This document shows, in pieces, positions 51,926 to 60,798 of a stretch of DNA of 64,000 nt (positions are counted from its first letter, which is position 1; every line of letters starts with the position of its first letter). A model generated the notes under the pieces. The model was not told where the DNA came from. It ran no database searches and saw nothing but the letters and a program-made list of their open reading frames with translations. The stretch comes from Gynurincola endophyticus (GTDB lineage: Bacteria; Bacteroidota; Bacteroidia; Chitinophagales; Chitinophagaceae), in assembly GCF_003991195.1 (NCBI RefSeq), contig NZ_RCWL01000006.1:34256-98255 (forward strand). The letters run 5' to 3'. The position numbers and the translations under genes were made by a program.

Positions 51926-54900
51926 TTATAGATTTATATTAAGTCCAAAGGTGAATGTTCTCGGAGCAGGAATTGAAATACCGCTCACTAATGCTTCGGG
52001 ATCTTGTCCGTTTAAGCCCGGATCTGCCCATAACACTAGGTTTTGTGCCTGTGCAGTTAACTGAAGTCCTTTTACGCCCATTTTTCTTATCCATGCTTCC
52101 GGTAAAGAATAATTCAGCATAATGTTTTTCAATCTCACAAATGAACCGTCTACTGTTCTGATATTACTTCTGTTATAAAATGTAAAAGGATCTGCACTGG
52201 CTTGTAAAAGTTGGTTACGTGTTTCTTCTTCTATGATCCGCGGAATGTTGGTATACAGTTCATGTCCGGGTGCCTGCCATCTGTTTGCAAGTTCTGCATC
52301 TAACGCTTCTACGTCAGAATAGTAGCGTTGCATAATCGGATTCAACCGGATAACATTGCCAAATGAATAAGTGAAAAGAAATGAAACGTTTAATCGTTTG
52401 TAACGAAACATGTTGGTTAAACCGCCCGAACCCAACGGTTCACGGCTACCCTGGTATTCCAGCATATCAAGATCTCTGCTGTATTTTGAAATCTGATTGG
52501 TAGCGGTTCCTCTGGAATTGTAAAAAAGAGGTAAGCCTTGTTCGTTCAGACCAGCAAACATGAACGAATATAATCCGCTTACAGGATGCCCCAATACCGC
52601 AGCTCCTCTGTCAACAGTTGCCAGTAATACGGTATTGTTGGTTTGTATTTTAGTAATTTTATTTTTATTGTACCCGAAAGTCAGGATAGTATTCCATGAA
52701 AAATCTTTGTGGTTAATATTAGTAGTGTTTAAGGTTACTTCAAATCCACTGTTCTCCATATCTGCCCAGTTCACGGTTTTTCTTTGAAAACCGCTGACTC
52801 TCGATACTTCTATATTTCCGATTAGATCATAGTTTTTACGGTGATAATACTCCAGCGTAGCGGTTACTCTTTCCCACAGCCCGATTTCTAAAGCTGCATT
52901 AAACATTTTTTCTTTTTCCCAACGCATATCAGGATTGTTCGCTGCAGCGATATTGATCACTGTTTCTACAGTGGAAGGGTCAAAACGTGTAGTTGTTCCG
53001 TAGTACGCTAACATTTCTGCACTACCCAGACCACTGATATTTCCTCTTAAACCGTACGACGAGCGTAATTTCATAAAATCGATCTGTGAGATATTTTTAA
53101 TGAAAGCTTCATCATCAATATTCCAGCTGGCACCTACTACCCATATAGGCAGAAACCTGAATCTTTCTGAAGTGCCTAATCTGTTAGAACCGTCAACACG
53201 TGAAGATAATGTCAGATTATACTTATTATGAATACTGTAAGCCAGGTTTGCAAAGAAGGAGGCTTCTCTGTGTATACTTTGTGATTTACCATAGTAAGGA
53301 TCAGCTGTTCCTGAGAGGATATCTCGTTGTAATGCTCTGTAATCAGGACTGGAAGTTAACCCTCTGAAATACTCAAAGCCGTATCCTTTTGTATAATCAG
53401 AGAGGTATTTACGGTGGCGTATTTCATTACCGGCCATGATATCAAAACTATGTGCTCCGGAGATATATCCTTTCCAGTTGAGTGAATTCCGAACTGTATA
53501 AAATTCTCCCAATGTATTGTCGGTAATTACAATTCCCCCTCTTGGTAATACGGAAATTTTGTACTGGCTTTCGTCATAGGGATCATTATATAGACGGGTA
53601 TTGGCTGTACGAACTGCATTGTTCTGCATTGCCCGGTAGCTATTGGCTACATTTGAACGTTCGGTGGTGATATGATCACTGTTTGCAGATGATAATCTTC
53701 CGGAAACAATACTGTTATAAGTAAGGTTGTTCAATATCTTCCAGTTGGCATCGAGCTGAAATTTGATTTCTCTTAGTTTTATATCGATGAAATTGTTTTG
53801 CAGCTCATGAAGAATATTGAAAGGGGCAAAATTCATCTGGTAATATTCGTAATTACCTGCATCGTCATAAGGACGCATCGCCCTGCTGGTAGTACGTGCG
53901 TAAGTGAATGGATTGATATCGTAATCACGGGTTACTATACCCGCAATATCTTCCTGTGAATTATTGGTACCGAAAGTTCGCTGGTTCCTTGCTGATGCGT
54001 ATACCGTTCCGGTTACTGTAAATTTATTGGATAGCTTAAAATTAGCTCTGATATTGGTCGTAAAACGATCGGTATTCTGACCGATAGTTTGTCCTTCGTC
54101 GCGGAAGTAGCTTCCCGACATATACACTTGTGAGCGGTCGGTACCCGAACTCACACTTATACTGTGTTCCTGTATAAGAGAGTTGTTAAATAAAACATCA
54201 AACCAATCGGTATTATAAGTTTTTGCCCGTTGAATATTGTCGTAATACTCATTCCAGGTAATTTCTTTTCTCGATAATTGAGACAGCAGTTTACCGAAAG
54301 CGCCGTAATCTCTGTTTAAATTGGTGAAGTCAATCAGGTTCTTTTCATATAACTCTTCTGAAAACTCCATCCGTTGTTTTGAATTCATCAGGTTGAAATT
54401 TTGTATGGAAGGTTTCATGGTGAGTGAAAAATTATTCTTGTATGAAACGAGTGGTGCACCCACTTTTCCTTTTTTGGTAGAGATCACGATTACTCCATTC
54501 ACCGCCTGTGTTCCATACATCGCTGTAGCCGAAGCATCTTTCAATATCTGAATATCTTCAATATCATCGGGATTGATTCCACTAATGGCTGAGCTGAGCA
54601 TCGTGGCAGCGTCACCTGAATAAAGCTGATTCGGGTTTATATTGACAGGGTCGTCAATGACTACTCCATCTACCACCCATAAAGGTTCCTGGTTACCGCT
54701 GATAGAAGAGTTTCCTCTGATTCTTATTTTAGATTTCGTACCGAAAGTACCGCTGGTGTTTTCTACTGATACACCCGCTACCATTCCCTGAAGTGATTTG
54801 CCTACATCTGAAATACCCGCTGTAGCCAATGCTTCGGTTTCTACTTTACCCACAGAACCGGTGAAAAGACGTTTATCTACTTTCTGATAACCGGTAATCA

Positions 54901-55582
54901 CTACATTTTCTAATGATTCTTCCAGTACTTCGAGGCGAATTAACTGTAAATCGGTATGGAGGTTGACCGGTACTTGTTTTTCCTGATAACCAACCGAGCT
55001 TACGACCAATATATCCTGAGGTGCAACTCTTAAAATAAAATCACCTTTAGCATCGGTACTGGTTCCGGTAGATTTGTTTTTGACACTGACGCTTGCGCCC
55101 GTAAGAGGCGTATTAGATTGATCATCTACTACTTTTCCTCTGATTTCACGAATCTGCTCAACCTGATCAGATTCAACGGGCGTAGCGGCAGGCACTCTCA
55201 GGGGTTGAGGGTTCGTTGGTTCTTTCTCTTTGATAAAAATGGATATACCTTCTTTGTCGTAACGGAGGTTTTGTTTGTCTAGAACTAATATTAAAAATTT
55301 TTCAAGCGGCATTTGCTGAACGGATGCGGAAACAGGTTTTGATTGCTGTAAAAGTTTTTTATTACAGAATACCGTGTAACCCGTTTGTTTTTCTATAACA
55401 GCAAACACGCTTTCCAATGAAACATTATTTCCGCTGTAAGTGATTTCCTGCGCATATGCATAAGCTTGCAGCAATAATATGCCGGTAATCAAAAAAGTAA
55501 TCAGACGTTTCATGAACATAGTCATGTGCAATGGGTATTTACGTCCGGGCATGAAAATTCCATTCAGGGTCAGATCATGCAT
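51926..55582 (-). CDS. SusC/RagA TonB-dependent receptor with STN domain
   Basis: A 1218-residue outer-membrane channel. A pre-signal extension and signal peptide (M-K-R-L-I-T-F-L-I-T-G-I-L-L ending A-Y-A-Q) are followed by an STN domain (about 48-115, I-T-Y-S-G-N-N-V-S-L-E-S-V-F), a carboxypeptidase-like domain (about 150-225, I-R-G-K-V-V-D-D), the plug (V-V-I-T-G-Y-Q-K-V-D, V-D-G-V-V-I-D-D-P) and the beta barrel ending F-G-L-N-I-N-L. The STN domain talks to the FecR anti-sigma factor upstream, so substrate binding induces the operon. Start: 55582 gives the extension typical of FecR-linked SusC; 55525 or 55513 would start nearer the signal. Confidence 0.93.
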   Translation of the reverse strand: MHDLTLNGIFMPGRKYPLHMTMFMKRLITFLITGILLLQAYAYAQEITYSGNNVSLESVFAVIEKQTGYTVFCNKKLLQQSKPVSASVQQMPLEKFLILVLDKQNLRYDKEGISIFIKEKEPTNPQPLRVPAATPVESDQVEQIREIRGKVVDDQSNTPLTGASVSVKNKSTGTSTDAKGDFILRVAPQDILVVSSVGYQEKQVPVNLHTDLQLIRLEVLEESLENVVITGYQKVDKRLFTGSVGKVETEALATAGISDVGKSLQGMVAGVSVENTSGTFGTKSKIRIRGNSSISGNQEPLWVVDGVVIDDPVNINPNQLYSGDAATMLSSAISGINPDDIEDIQILKDASATAMYGTQAVNGVIVISTKKGKVGAPLVSYKNNFSLTMKPSIQNFNLMNSKQRMEFSEELYEKNLIDFTNLNRDYGAFGKLLSQLSRKEITWNEYYDNIQRAKTYNTDWFDVLFNNSLIQEHSISVSSGTDRSQVYMSGSYFRDEGQTIGQNTDRFTTNIRANFKLSNKFTVTGTVYASARNQRTFGTNNSQEDIAGIVTRDYDINPFTYARTTSRAMRPYDDAGNYEYYQMNFAPFNILHELQNNFIDIKLREIKFQLDANWKILNNLTYNSIVSGRLSSANSDHITTERSNVANSYRAMQNNAVRTANTRLYNDPYDESQYKISVLPRGGIVITDNTLGEFYTVRNSLNWKGYISGAHSFDIMAGNEIRHRKYLSDYTKGYGFEYFRGLTSSPDYRALQRDILSGTADPYYGKSQSIHREASFFANLAYSIHNKYNLTLSSRVDGSNRLGTSERFRFLPIWVVGASWNIDDEAFIKNISQIDFMKLRSSYGLRGNISGLGSAEMLAYYGTTTRFDPSTVETVINIAAANNPDMRWEKEKMFNAALEIGLWERVTATLEYYHRKNYDLIGNIEVSRVSGFQRKTVNWADMENSGFEVTLNTTNINHKDFSWNTILTFGYNKNKITKIQTNNTVLLATVDRGAAVLGHPVSGLYSFMFAGLNEQGLPLFYNSRGTATNQISKYSRDLDMLEYQGSREPLGSGGLTNMFRYKRLNVSFLFTYSFGNVIRLNPIMQRYYSDVEALDAELANRWQAPGHELYTNIPRIIEEETRNQLLQASADPFTFYNRSNIRTVDGSFVRLKNIMLNYSLPEAWIRKMGVKGLQLTAQAQNLVLWADPGLNGQDPEALVSGISIPAPRTFTFGLNINL

Positions 55583-55792
55583 CAGACCATGTTACTAATA
55601 ATCGTTATAATGAAATGATTTTACGCTCCTGTCAGTGATTGAGGAGGAGGAGAGGATCGATATCCGGGTAAGAAAAATGTTGAAATGTAATGCATAGTCG
55701 TTTAGTTTTGGTATAACAGAATAATGTAGCTCTGAGGCTTATATATTTATTTGTGTCGTTTGGCACCGACATTAAAATTTATGATTATCAGT

Positions 55793-57001
55793 CTATTTAC
55801 TGATGATTAACTTCCTCCCCTCCACTTTAAAATTGAAGCCTGTACCTTTAAGTCCGTTTAATAATTGCGACAACGTAAGATTCCGGCTGATCTTTCCTAC
55901 AAATTCAATTGCCGGAGGGGTACCTTCATAAACCACTTCTATATCATACCATCTGGCTACTTCGCGCATTACTTCCTGCAAATCGGCATCATTGAAATTA
56001 AAGAAACCGTTTTTCCAGGCCATTACTTTTTCACGGTCTATATTTTTTTCTATGCGGATATTGCCATTTGCCGCCACCTGTGCCTGTTCTCCGGGTTTTA
56101 AGAAGATCGCATTATTGCCTGCATCGGCTGTAGCTTTAATTTTTACACTGCCATGTAATAAAGTTGTATTTAAACTTTTTTCATCCGGATAAGCGTTTAC
56201 ATTGAAAGCTGTACCTAAAACCTGTATATCAAAACGGCCTTCTACATCAATTAAAAATGGTTTTGAAATATTTTTAGCCACTTCAAAATAAGCTTCCCCT
56301 TTTATTTTTACACGACGTTCTTTTCCGGTAAATACAGCAGGATAGGTGATAGAAGAGGCCGCATTCAACCAAACTTTTGTACCATCTTCCAGTACCAGTT
56401 TATATTGATTACCTGCCGGTGTGCGCATGGTATTGAATACTTCTTCGGTATTGTTTTTATTACCTGATGTAACATAAGTTAAATCACCGTTTTCCAGCTT
56501 TATTACCTGTGAATTTCCCTGTAAAGCAAGATTCCCTTTGCCGGCACTGTCTAACACAATTTCACTGCCATCTGCCAATACTAATATGGCGCCTTCTTTT
56601 CCGGGAGCAATATCATGCTGTACACTCAGATGCGGATCTGTTATTACAGTATGACTGGCCGGGCCCCATTTCAGTAAAATTACAGAGGCAAAAACGACTA
56701 TTGCCGCCGCTGCCCAATACCATTGATTCTTTTTCTGAAGACGTAACTCACGAACCTTACCGGTATCAACAGATAATTTATCGGTTAACAGAATAGCTTC
56801 TACCTGTTGATGCACATCTGCCGGTTTGGAGTGGTTGTACTCCTGCGCCTGACTTTCTGCTTCCCATTGGTCACTGATGGCCTCAATGAGTGTTTCCTCC
56901 TGAACCTCATTTAAAAGTGTTCGAAGACTTAGCATTTCTTCAGCGGTAATGCTTTTATCAGCATACCGTTTCAATAAGTAAATGAGTTGTTCCTGCTTCA
57001 T
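55793..57001 (-). CDS. FecR-family anti-sigma factor
   Basis: A 402-residue single-pass inner-membrane protein. The cytoplasmic N-terminal part binds the ECF sigma factor; a membrane helix lies at about 92-110 (W-Y-W-A-A-A-A-I-V-V-F-A); the periplasmic FecR domain has the conserved T-P-A-G-x-Q-Y, D-G-T-K-V-W-L-N-A-A-S, G-E-A-Y-F-E-V and V-L-G-T-A-F-N-V-N-A-Y motifs; and the DUF4974 tail follows (F-N-D-A-D-L-Q-E-V-M-R-E). It relays the signal from the STN domain of the SusC gene to the sigma factor. Confidence 0.95.
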   Translation of the reverse strand: MKQEQLIYLLKRYADKSITAEEMLSLRTLLNEVQEETLIEAISDQWEAESQAQEYNHSKPADVHQQVEAILLTDKLSVDTGKVRELRLQKKNQWYWAAAAIVVFASVILLKWGPASHTVITDPHLSVQHDIAPGKEGAILVLADGSEIVLDSAGKGNLALQGNSQVIKLENGDLTYVTSGNKNNTEEVFNTMRTPAGNQYKLVLEDGTKVWLNAASSITYPAVFTGKERRVKIKGEAYFEVAKNISKPFLIDVEGRFDIQVLGTAFNVNAYPDEKSLNTTLLHGSVKIKATADAGNNAIFLKPGEQAQVAANGNIRIEKNIDREKVMAWKNGFFNFNDADLQEVMREVARWYDIEVVYEGTPPAIEFVGKISRNLTLSQLLNGLKGTGFNFKVEGRKLIISK

Positions 57002-57092
57002 ATAATTAAATTCTCCGCCACCACTTTTGAATTTTTTCCGACATCTCTATATAATAAAGATGCAGCTGAAAACAAAAAGTACTATCGAAGTT

Positions 57093-57698
57093 TTAAAAAA
57101 GTTTAAAAAAGCTGATCAAGAGAAGTAAAAAGCCGTATCCGGCAGCATTCAGATACTCTCTGATGGCCCGGATTGACGTCTGTAATACATTTTTTACAGT
57201 TTGTTTGCTAAGAGAGAGTTCAGACGCTATCTCCTCAATACTCATGCCCTGTGTTCTGCTGAGCTCATAGATCTTTTTTCGCTGAGGAGATAATTGATGA
57301 ATTGCATCGGCAATGCAATTCTTTATTGCCTGTAAGTGAGTAAATTCAAAAGGTGTATGCAGATTTTTGTTTTCCGGATCAAGGGTAGTCGAAAATCCTT
57401 CCAGTCGTTTATCGTAGTTGATACGTGTGCGAAGCGCAGTTAAATAAACTCTTGAAGCAACTGTGAATAACCAGGCCCTGAAGTTATCTAACGAAGGAAG
57501 CTGATCTCTGTTCATCCACACTCTTATAAAAGTTTCCTGTATAATCTCTTCACTTTCTACACCCGAACCTGCATATTTATTTAATAATGGCTGTAGCTCA
57601 TTATAATAAAAATGATACAGCGCTTTGAAGGCCGTTTCATCGCCTTCAGCTATCTGATGTAACAGTTCGTTTTCATTATGTAAGAAATTATTTCTCAA
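57093..57698 (-). CDS. ECF-type RNA polymerase sigma factor
   Basis: A 201-residue ECF sigma factor with region 2 (F-K-A-L-Y-H-F-Y-Y, S-E-E-I-I-Q-E-T-F-I-R-V-W) and region 4 (L-S-P-Q-R-K-K-I-Y-E-L-S-R-T-Q-G-M-S-I-E-E-I-A). The C terminus has an additional hydrophobic tail (F-L-L-L-L-I-S-F-F-K-L-F), seen in some Bacteroidota members. It lies directly upstream of the FecR gene and is the expected activator of the SusC operon. Confidence 0.95.
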   Translation of the reverse strand: MRNNFLHNENELLHQIAEGDETAFKALYHFYYNELQPLLNKYAGSGVESEEIIQETFIRVWMNRDQLPSLDNFRAWLFTVASRVYLTALRTRINYDKRLEGFSTTLDPENKNLHTPFEFTHLQAIKNCIADAIHQLSPQRKKIYELSRTQGMSIEEIASELSLSKQTVKNVLQTSIRAIREYLNAAGYGFLLLLISFFKLF

Positions 57699-57953
57699 CA
57701 GGTATATTTATAGAAAAGTGAATTAAACAACTGCTTCGCCGGTATCTATTCCTGCCACTAAAACAAATATATTGTTTTTCTCAGAGGATTTAAAGCAGCT
57801 TTATATTCTTTAAGCTGATTACAGGCCGTAGATATAAGTAATCCGGAGCCGGCGGTTGTTTTTCTGTTCATCTTTTCTTGCGTCGCACACTGGTACGTTC
57901 CGCAATTTTGCTGAGCGGTTATTTTTTCTGATGTAATACTTTACTATATAGTA

Positions 57954-58925
57954 TCAACTATTGTTCTGGTTTGTCAGTTTTAATTCCATCTGGATATTAC
58001 AACGTTTGTAAGGGGTGGAGTGACCGGTTATTTTTTGAAAACCGAGTTTATAGTATAAATGGATAGCGGGTTTAAGAATCGTATTGCTCTCCAGGTATAT
58101 TTTCTTAGCGCCTGATTCTCTGGCTGCACGGATAGCAGCCTGTGCCAGTAACCAGCCTATGCTTCTACCTTGTACTTTAGGTGAAACCGCCATTTTTGCT
58201 AATTCAAAATCATAATCAGGGTCGTCCATTTTCATAATAGCACAAACGCCCACTGGTTCATTATTACTGAGCGCCACAAAAATTTTTCCTCCTTTTTTCA
58301 GAATATATTCTTCAGGATTATTCAATGCGGTTTGATCGGCTTCCTCCAATTCAAAGTAGGTCGAAATCCATTCTTCATTCAAGGCTTTGAAAGCCGCCTG
58401 ATAGCGGAATGAATACTCTATGATCTGAACGTCTTTACACTCACGCAACTTTTTCTGTTCCTGCACTCTTTTCAAGAGCGATTTTTGTTTTAACAATAAT
58501 TCCCATTCGGCAAGCGCTTCCCAGAGATTATGCCTGGCTTCATCGATGATGCCGTCAATAGCTTTATCTATATCAGCACATTGCTCTTTGATCATTTTTT
58601 CTGCAATGCTTTTCCCTTTATCTGTAAGGCCAGCTACATTTTTACGCTTATCTGTTGCTTCCAGTTTGTCTTCCACCAATCCGGCCTTCCGCATTTCCCT
58701 GATGAGTTTGGTAACAGAAGGCTGTGAGTGCCCTATTTCCTGGGCTATTTCCGTAATGGTCTTTGTTCCTCCTTCCGAAAGAACAAAGAATACAGGAAAC
58801 CATTTCGGTGAAAAATCAACATTATACAATTGATAAATTGCAGACGCTTCATCTGTGATGTTGGCCGCCATAAATCGCAACCTGCTGCCCAATGCCATCT
58901 TTCCGGTTCTTTCAAAAATATTCAT
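57954..58925 (-). CDS. MarR regulator fused to GNAT acetyltransferase
   Basis: A 323-residue fusion. Residues 1-about 145 form a MarR winged helix (L-S-E-G-G-T-K-T-I-T-E-I-A-Q-E-I-G-H-S-Q-P-S-V-T-K-L-I-R-E-M-R-K-A-G-L-V); residues about 165-315 a GNAT N-acetyltransferase with the acetyl-CoA loop (V-S-P-K-V-Q-G-R-S-I-G-W-L-L). It starts 7 bases after the ATP-grasp gene and is thus cotranscribed. Such fusions may acetylate a small molecule while controlling its genes (inference). Confidence 0.9.
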   Translation of the reverse strand: MNIFERTGKMALGSRLRFMAANITDEASAIYQLYNVDFSPKWFPVFFVLSEGGTKTITEIAQEIGHSQPSVTKLIREMRKAGLVEDKLEATDKRKNVAGLTDKGKSIAEKMIKEQCADIDKAIDGIIDEARHNLWEALAEWELLLKQKSLLKRVQEQKKLRECKDVQIIEYSFRYQAAFKALNEEWISTYFELEEADQTALNNPEEYILKKGGKIFVALSNNEPVGVCAIMKMDDPDYDFELAKMAVSPKVQGRSIGWLLAQAAIRAARESGAKKIYLESNTILKPAIHLYYKLGFQKITGHSTPYKRCNIQMELKLTNQNNS

Positions 58926-58932
58926 AGTACCA

Positions 58933-59799
58933 TTATATTAAATCAGTCAATGCTTTGTAATAGCGTTCTGATAAAGTATTGTCAGCATTCAGAAACAAAT
59001 AGGGTTCTATTAATTCCAATTCCATGAGTTGAAAATCATCCTCTATTAATACACCGTCAACACGGGCGTAAAGGGTGCCTTTGGCAAATGCATCCACATA
59101 TTGCTGTGCCTGCACAATATGTTTGCCGTCAGCAGTGGGGTAGGTAATACTGCCACCCAGATAATGCTGTACTCTGAAGTCTCCCTGCCTGGGTGTTTTT
59201 AATAAACAATGACTGTAGGTTCCGTTGAAAAAAACGAACGACCATTCGCCACCGGTTATTTCTTTTATAAAAGGTTGAACGAGATAATCCTCTTCTTCCA
59301 GAAAGCTTTTTACAAGCGATGCTTTTTCAGCAATGTTTTGTTTATTCAGCGTAATCGTGTTTTTGGCTCCGGCACTAACACAAGGTTTTATTACCAGGTC
59401 ATCTGCATTGAAGTAATGGAATAATTGCTCATCCACCTGCGCCCCTTTTGTCAGGTAAAGCGAAGGAATAACAGCCAATCCCAGATCAGCAATTTCTTTC
59501 AGGTAACGTTTGTTACTATTCCATTTGATCACATCAACCGGATTCAATACCTGTATATCCAGTTTTCTGAGCATTTCCAGCCAATCATAAAAAGCGGCTA
59601 TGTTTTCGTGGTAATCCCAGGGTGATTTCAGCAACACGAGCTGATATGCCGGCCAGTCAATCGTAACATCATTCCATATTACAGGTGTAATATCCAGGCC
59701 TTTTTGAAGTAAGAAGGTTAATAATTCACTGTCTTCATCGTTGGTAACACCTTGCGCATATTTTAACTGGGGTTTATATCCCACAAATGCAATCTTCAT
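58933..59799 (-). CDS. ATP-grasp enzyme
   Basis: A 288-residue ATP-grasp domain protein. It has the ATP-binding pattern K-P-C-V-S-A-G-A-K-N-T, E-E-D-Y-L-V-Q-P-F-I-K-E-I and G-E-W-S-F-V-F-F-N-G, and the metal-binding D-G-V-L-I-E-D-D-F-Q-L-M-E-L-E-L-I-E-P. The closest look is to the small cycloserine-type (DcsG-like) ATP-grasp ligases and glutathione-synthetase-like proteins. No known pathway genes are nearby; substrate unknown. Paired with the MarR-GNAT fusion. Confidence 0.88.
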   Translation of the reverse strand: MKIAFVGYKPQLKYAQGVTNDEDSELLTFLLQKGLDITPVIWNDVTIDWPAYQLVLLKSPWDYHENIAAFYDWLEMLRKLDIQVLNPVDVIKWNSNKRYLKEIADLGLAVIPSLYLTKGAQVDEQLFHYFNADDLVIKPCVSAGAKNTITLNKQNIAEKASLVKSFLEEEDYLVQPFIKEITGGEWSFVFFNGTYSHCLLKTPRQGDFRVQHYLGGSITYPTADGKHIVQAQQYVDAFAKGTLYARVDGVLIEDDFQLMELELIEPYLFLNADNTLSERYYKALTDLI

Positions 59800-59876
59800 A
59801 TTGATAGTAACTTTTATAAAAAAATAAATTTATTCAGGGCTGTGTTTATAAAGGATTCAGCTATTTACATAATCAT

Positions 59877-59896
59877 TTATATAACTTGTTATGTAA
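59877..59896. promoter_or_regulatory. MarR-type palindromic operator candidate
   Basis: TTATATAAC-TT-GTTATGTAA is a 20-bp palindrome with one mismatch. An outer arm TTACATAA at 59865-59872 pairs with the TTATGTAA half as well. It lies in the divergent region 78 bases ahead of the ATP-grasp gene, in the operon that encodes the MarR-GNAT protein. Confidence 0.5.
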
Positions 59897-59956
59897 ATAT
59901 ATTGAATATTTTTTAACAAAAAAGTGCGGGTTTTAAAAAAACTTCCTACATTTACT

Positions 59957-59968
59957 ATGTACGAACAT
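59957..59968. promoter_or_regulatory. GntR operator candidate ahead of its own gene
   Basis: ATGTACGAACAT, 16 bases before the GntR start codon, is identical to the first 12 bases of the palindrome at 60756-60775 upstream of the SusC gene, so the regulator may control itself too. Confidence 0.55.
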
Positions 59969-59984
59969 ATAGACATACTTACCT

Positions 59985-60713
59985 ATGGATTTTAATATAG
60001 ATCATAATAGCGCGTTGCCTCTCCATGTTCAGGTGGAAAGCATGTTGAGGAAGATGATAGAGAAGCCCGAGTATCAGGATGGTAAATTATTACCAAACGA
60101 AATTGACATGGCTAAGAAACTGGGCATCAGTAGAAGTACTGTTCGTCAGGCAACTAACAAACTGGTTTATGAAAACCTCCTGATTCGTAAAAAAGGGGTA
60201 GGAACCAAAGTTGCCAAAAACAATATCACCACTAAGTTGAATAAATGGACCAGTTTCACGCATGAAATGGATGAGAAGGGAGTGGTGTTTAAAATATATA
60301 GTATCAAAGTCAATTTTATAGTTCCTGATGTAGAGATACAAGAACTCTTCGGTTTGAAAGAAGGAGAAAAGATTTTAAAACTGGAACGTTTGAAAGGCCC
60401 GGAATCCGGACCGATCGTACACTTTATATCTTATTTCCATCCGAGAACAGGACTCACCTTAGAAGATGACTATTCTAAGCCCTTGTATGAAACACTTGAA
60501 CGCGAACACCATATAGTAGCAGCAGTTTCCAAAGAAGGAATTAGTGCGATTCTGGCCGATGCAAAGCTGAGTAAACTGTTAACCGTGAAGTTGGGAGACC
60601 CGATTCTTTTTAGAAAGAGAGTGGTTTGTGATCCGGGTGATCGTCCTTTCGAATATAACTTAGGTTACTACCGTGCAGACAGGTTTACGTATACAATAGA
60701 TATTGAACGATAG
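59985..60713 (+). CDS. GntR-family (HutC/UTRA) transcriptional regulator
   Basis: A 242-residue regulator. The N-terminal winged helix (L-P-N-E-I-D-M-A-K-K-L-G-I-S-R-S-T-V-R-Q-A) is followed by a UTRA ligand-binding domain (about 85-240; F-K-I-Y-S-I-K, L-K-L-E-R-L-K, H-F-I-S-Y-F, R-P-F-E-Y-N-L-G-Y-Y-R-A-D-R-F). HutC/UTRA regulators sense sugars or small metabolites. It is followed by a terminator and by the SusC gene whose promoter has a palindrome shared with its own upstream region, so it is probably the local repressor. Confidence 0.92.
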   Translation: MDFNIDHNSALPLHVQVESMLRKMIEKPEYQDGKLLPNEIDMAKKLGISRSTVRQATNKLVYENLLIRKKGVGTKVAKNNITTKLNKWTSFTHEMDEKGVVFKIYSIKVNFIVPDVEIQELFGLKEGEKILKLERLKGPESGPIVHFISYFHPRTGLTLEDDYSKPLYETLEREHHIVAAVSKEGISAILADAKLSKLLTVKLGDPILFRKRVVCDPGDRPFEYNLGYYRADRFTYTIDIER

Positions 60714-60722
60714 TAGTAACGC

Positions 60723-60745
60723 TGGCGGATAGGCGCCAATTTTTT
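60723..60745 (+). terminator. Terminator after the GntR gene
   Basis: TGGCG and CGCCA pair around GATAGG and are followed by ATTTTTT: a short intrinsic terminator 10 bases after the GntR stop codon. Confidence 0.6.
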
Positions 60746-60755
60746 GCCAATTAAT

Positions 60756-60775
60756 ATGTACGAACATTCGTACAT
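60756..60775. promoter_or_regulatory. GntR operator upstream of the SusC gene
   Basis: ATGTACGAA-CA-TTCGTACAT: perfect 9-bp arms with a 2-bp spacer, 23 bases before the SusC ATG; a TTAACTTTTG sequence (promoter-like) follows at 60785-60794. The left half repeats in the GntR promoter. Confidence 0.65.
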
Positions 60776-60798
60776 GCTAAATCGTTAACTTTTGCTCC

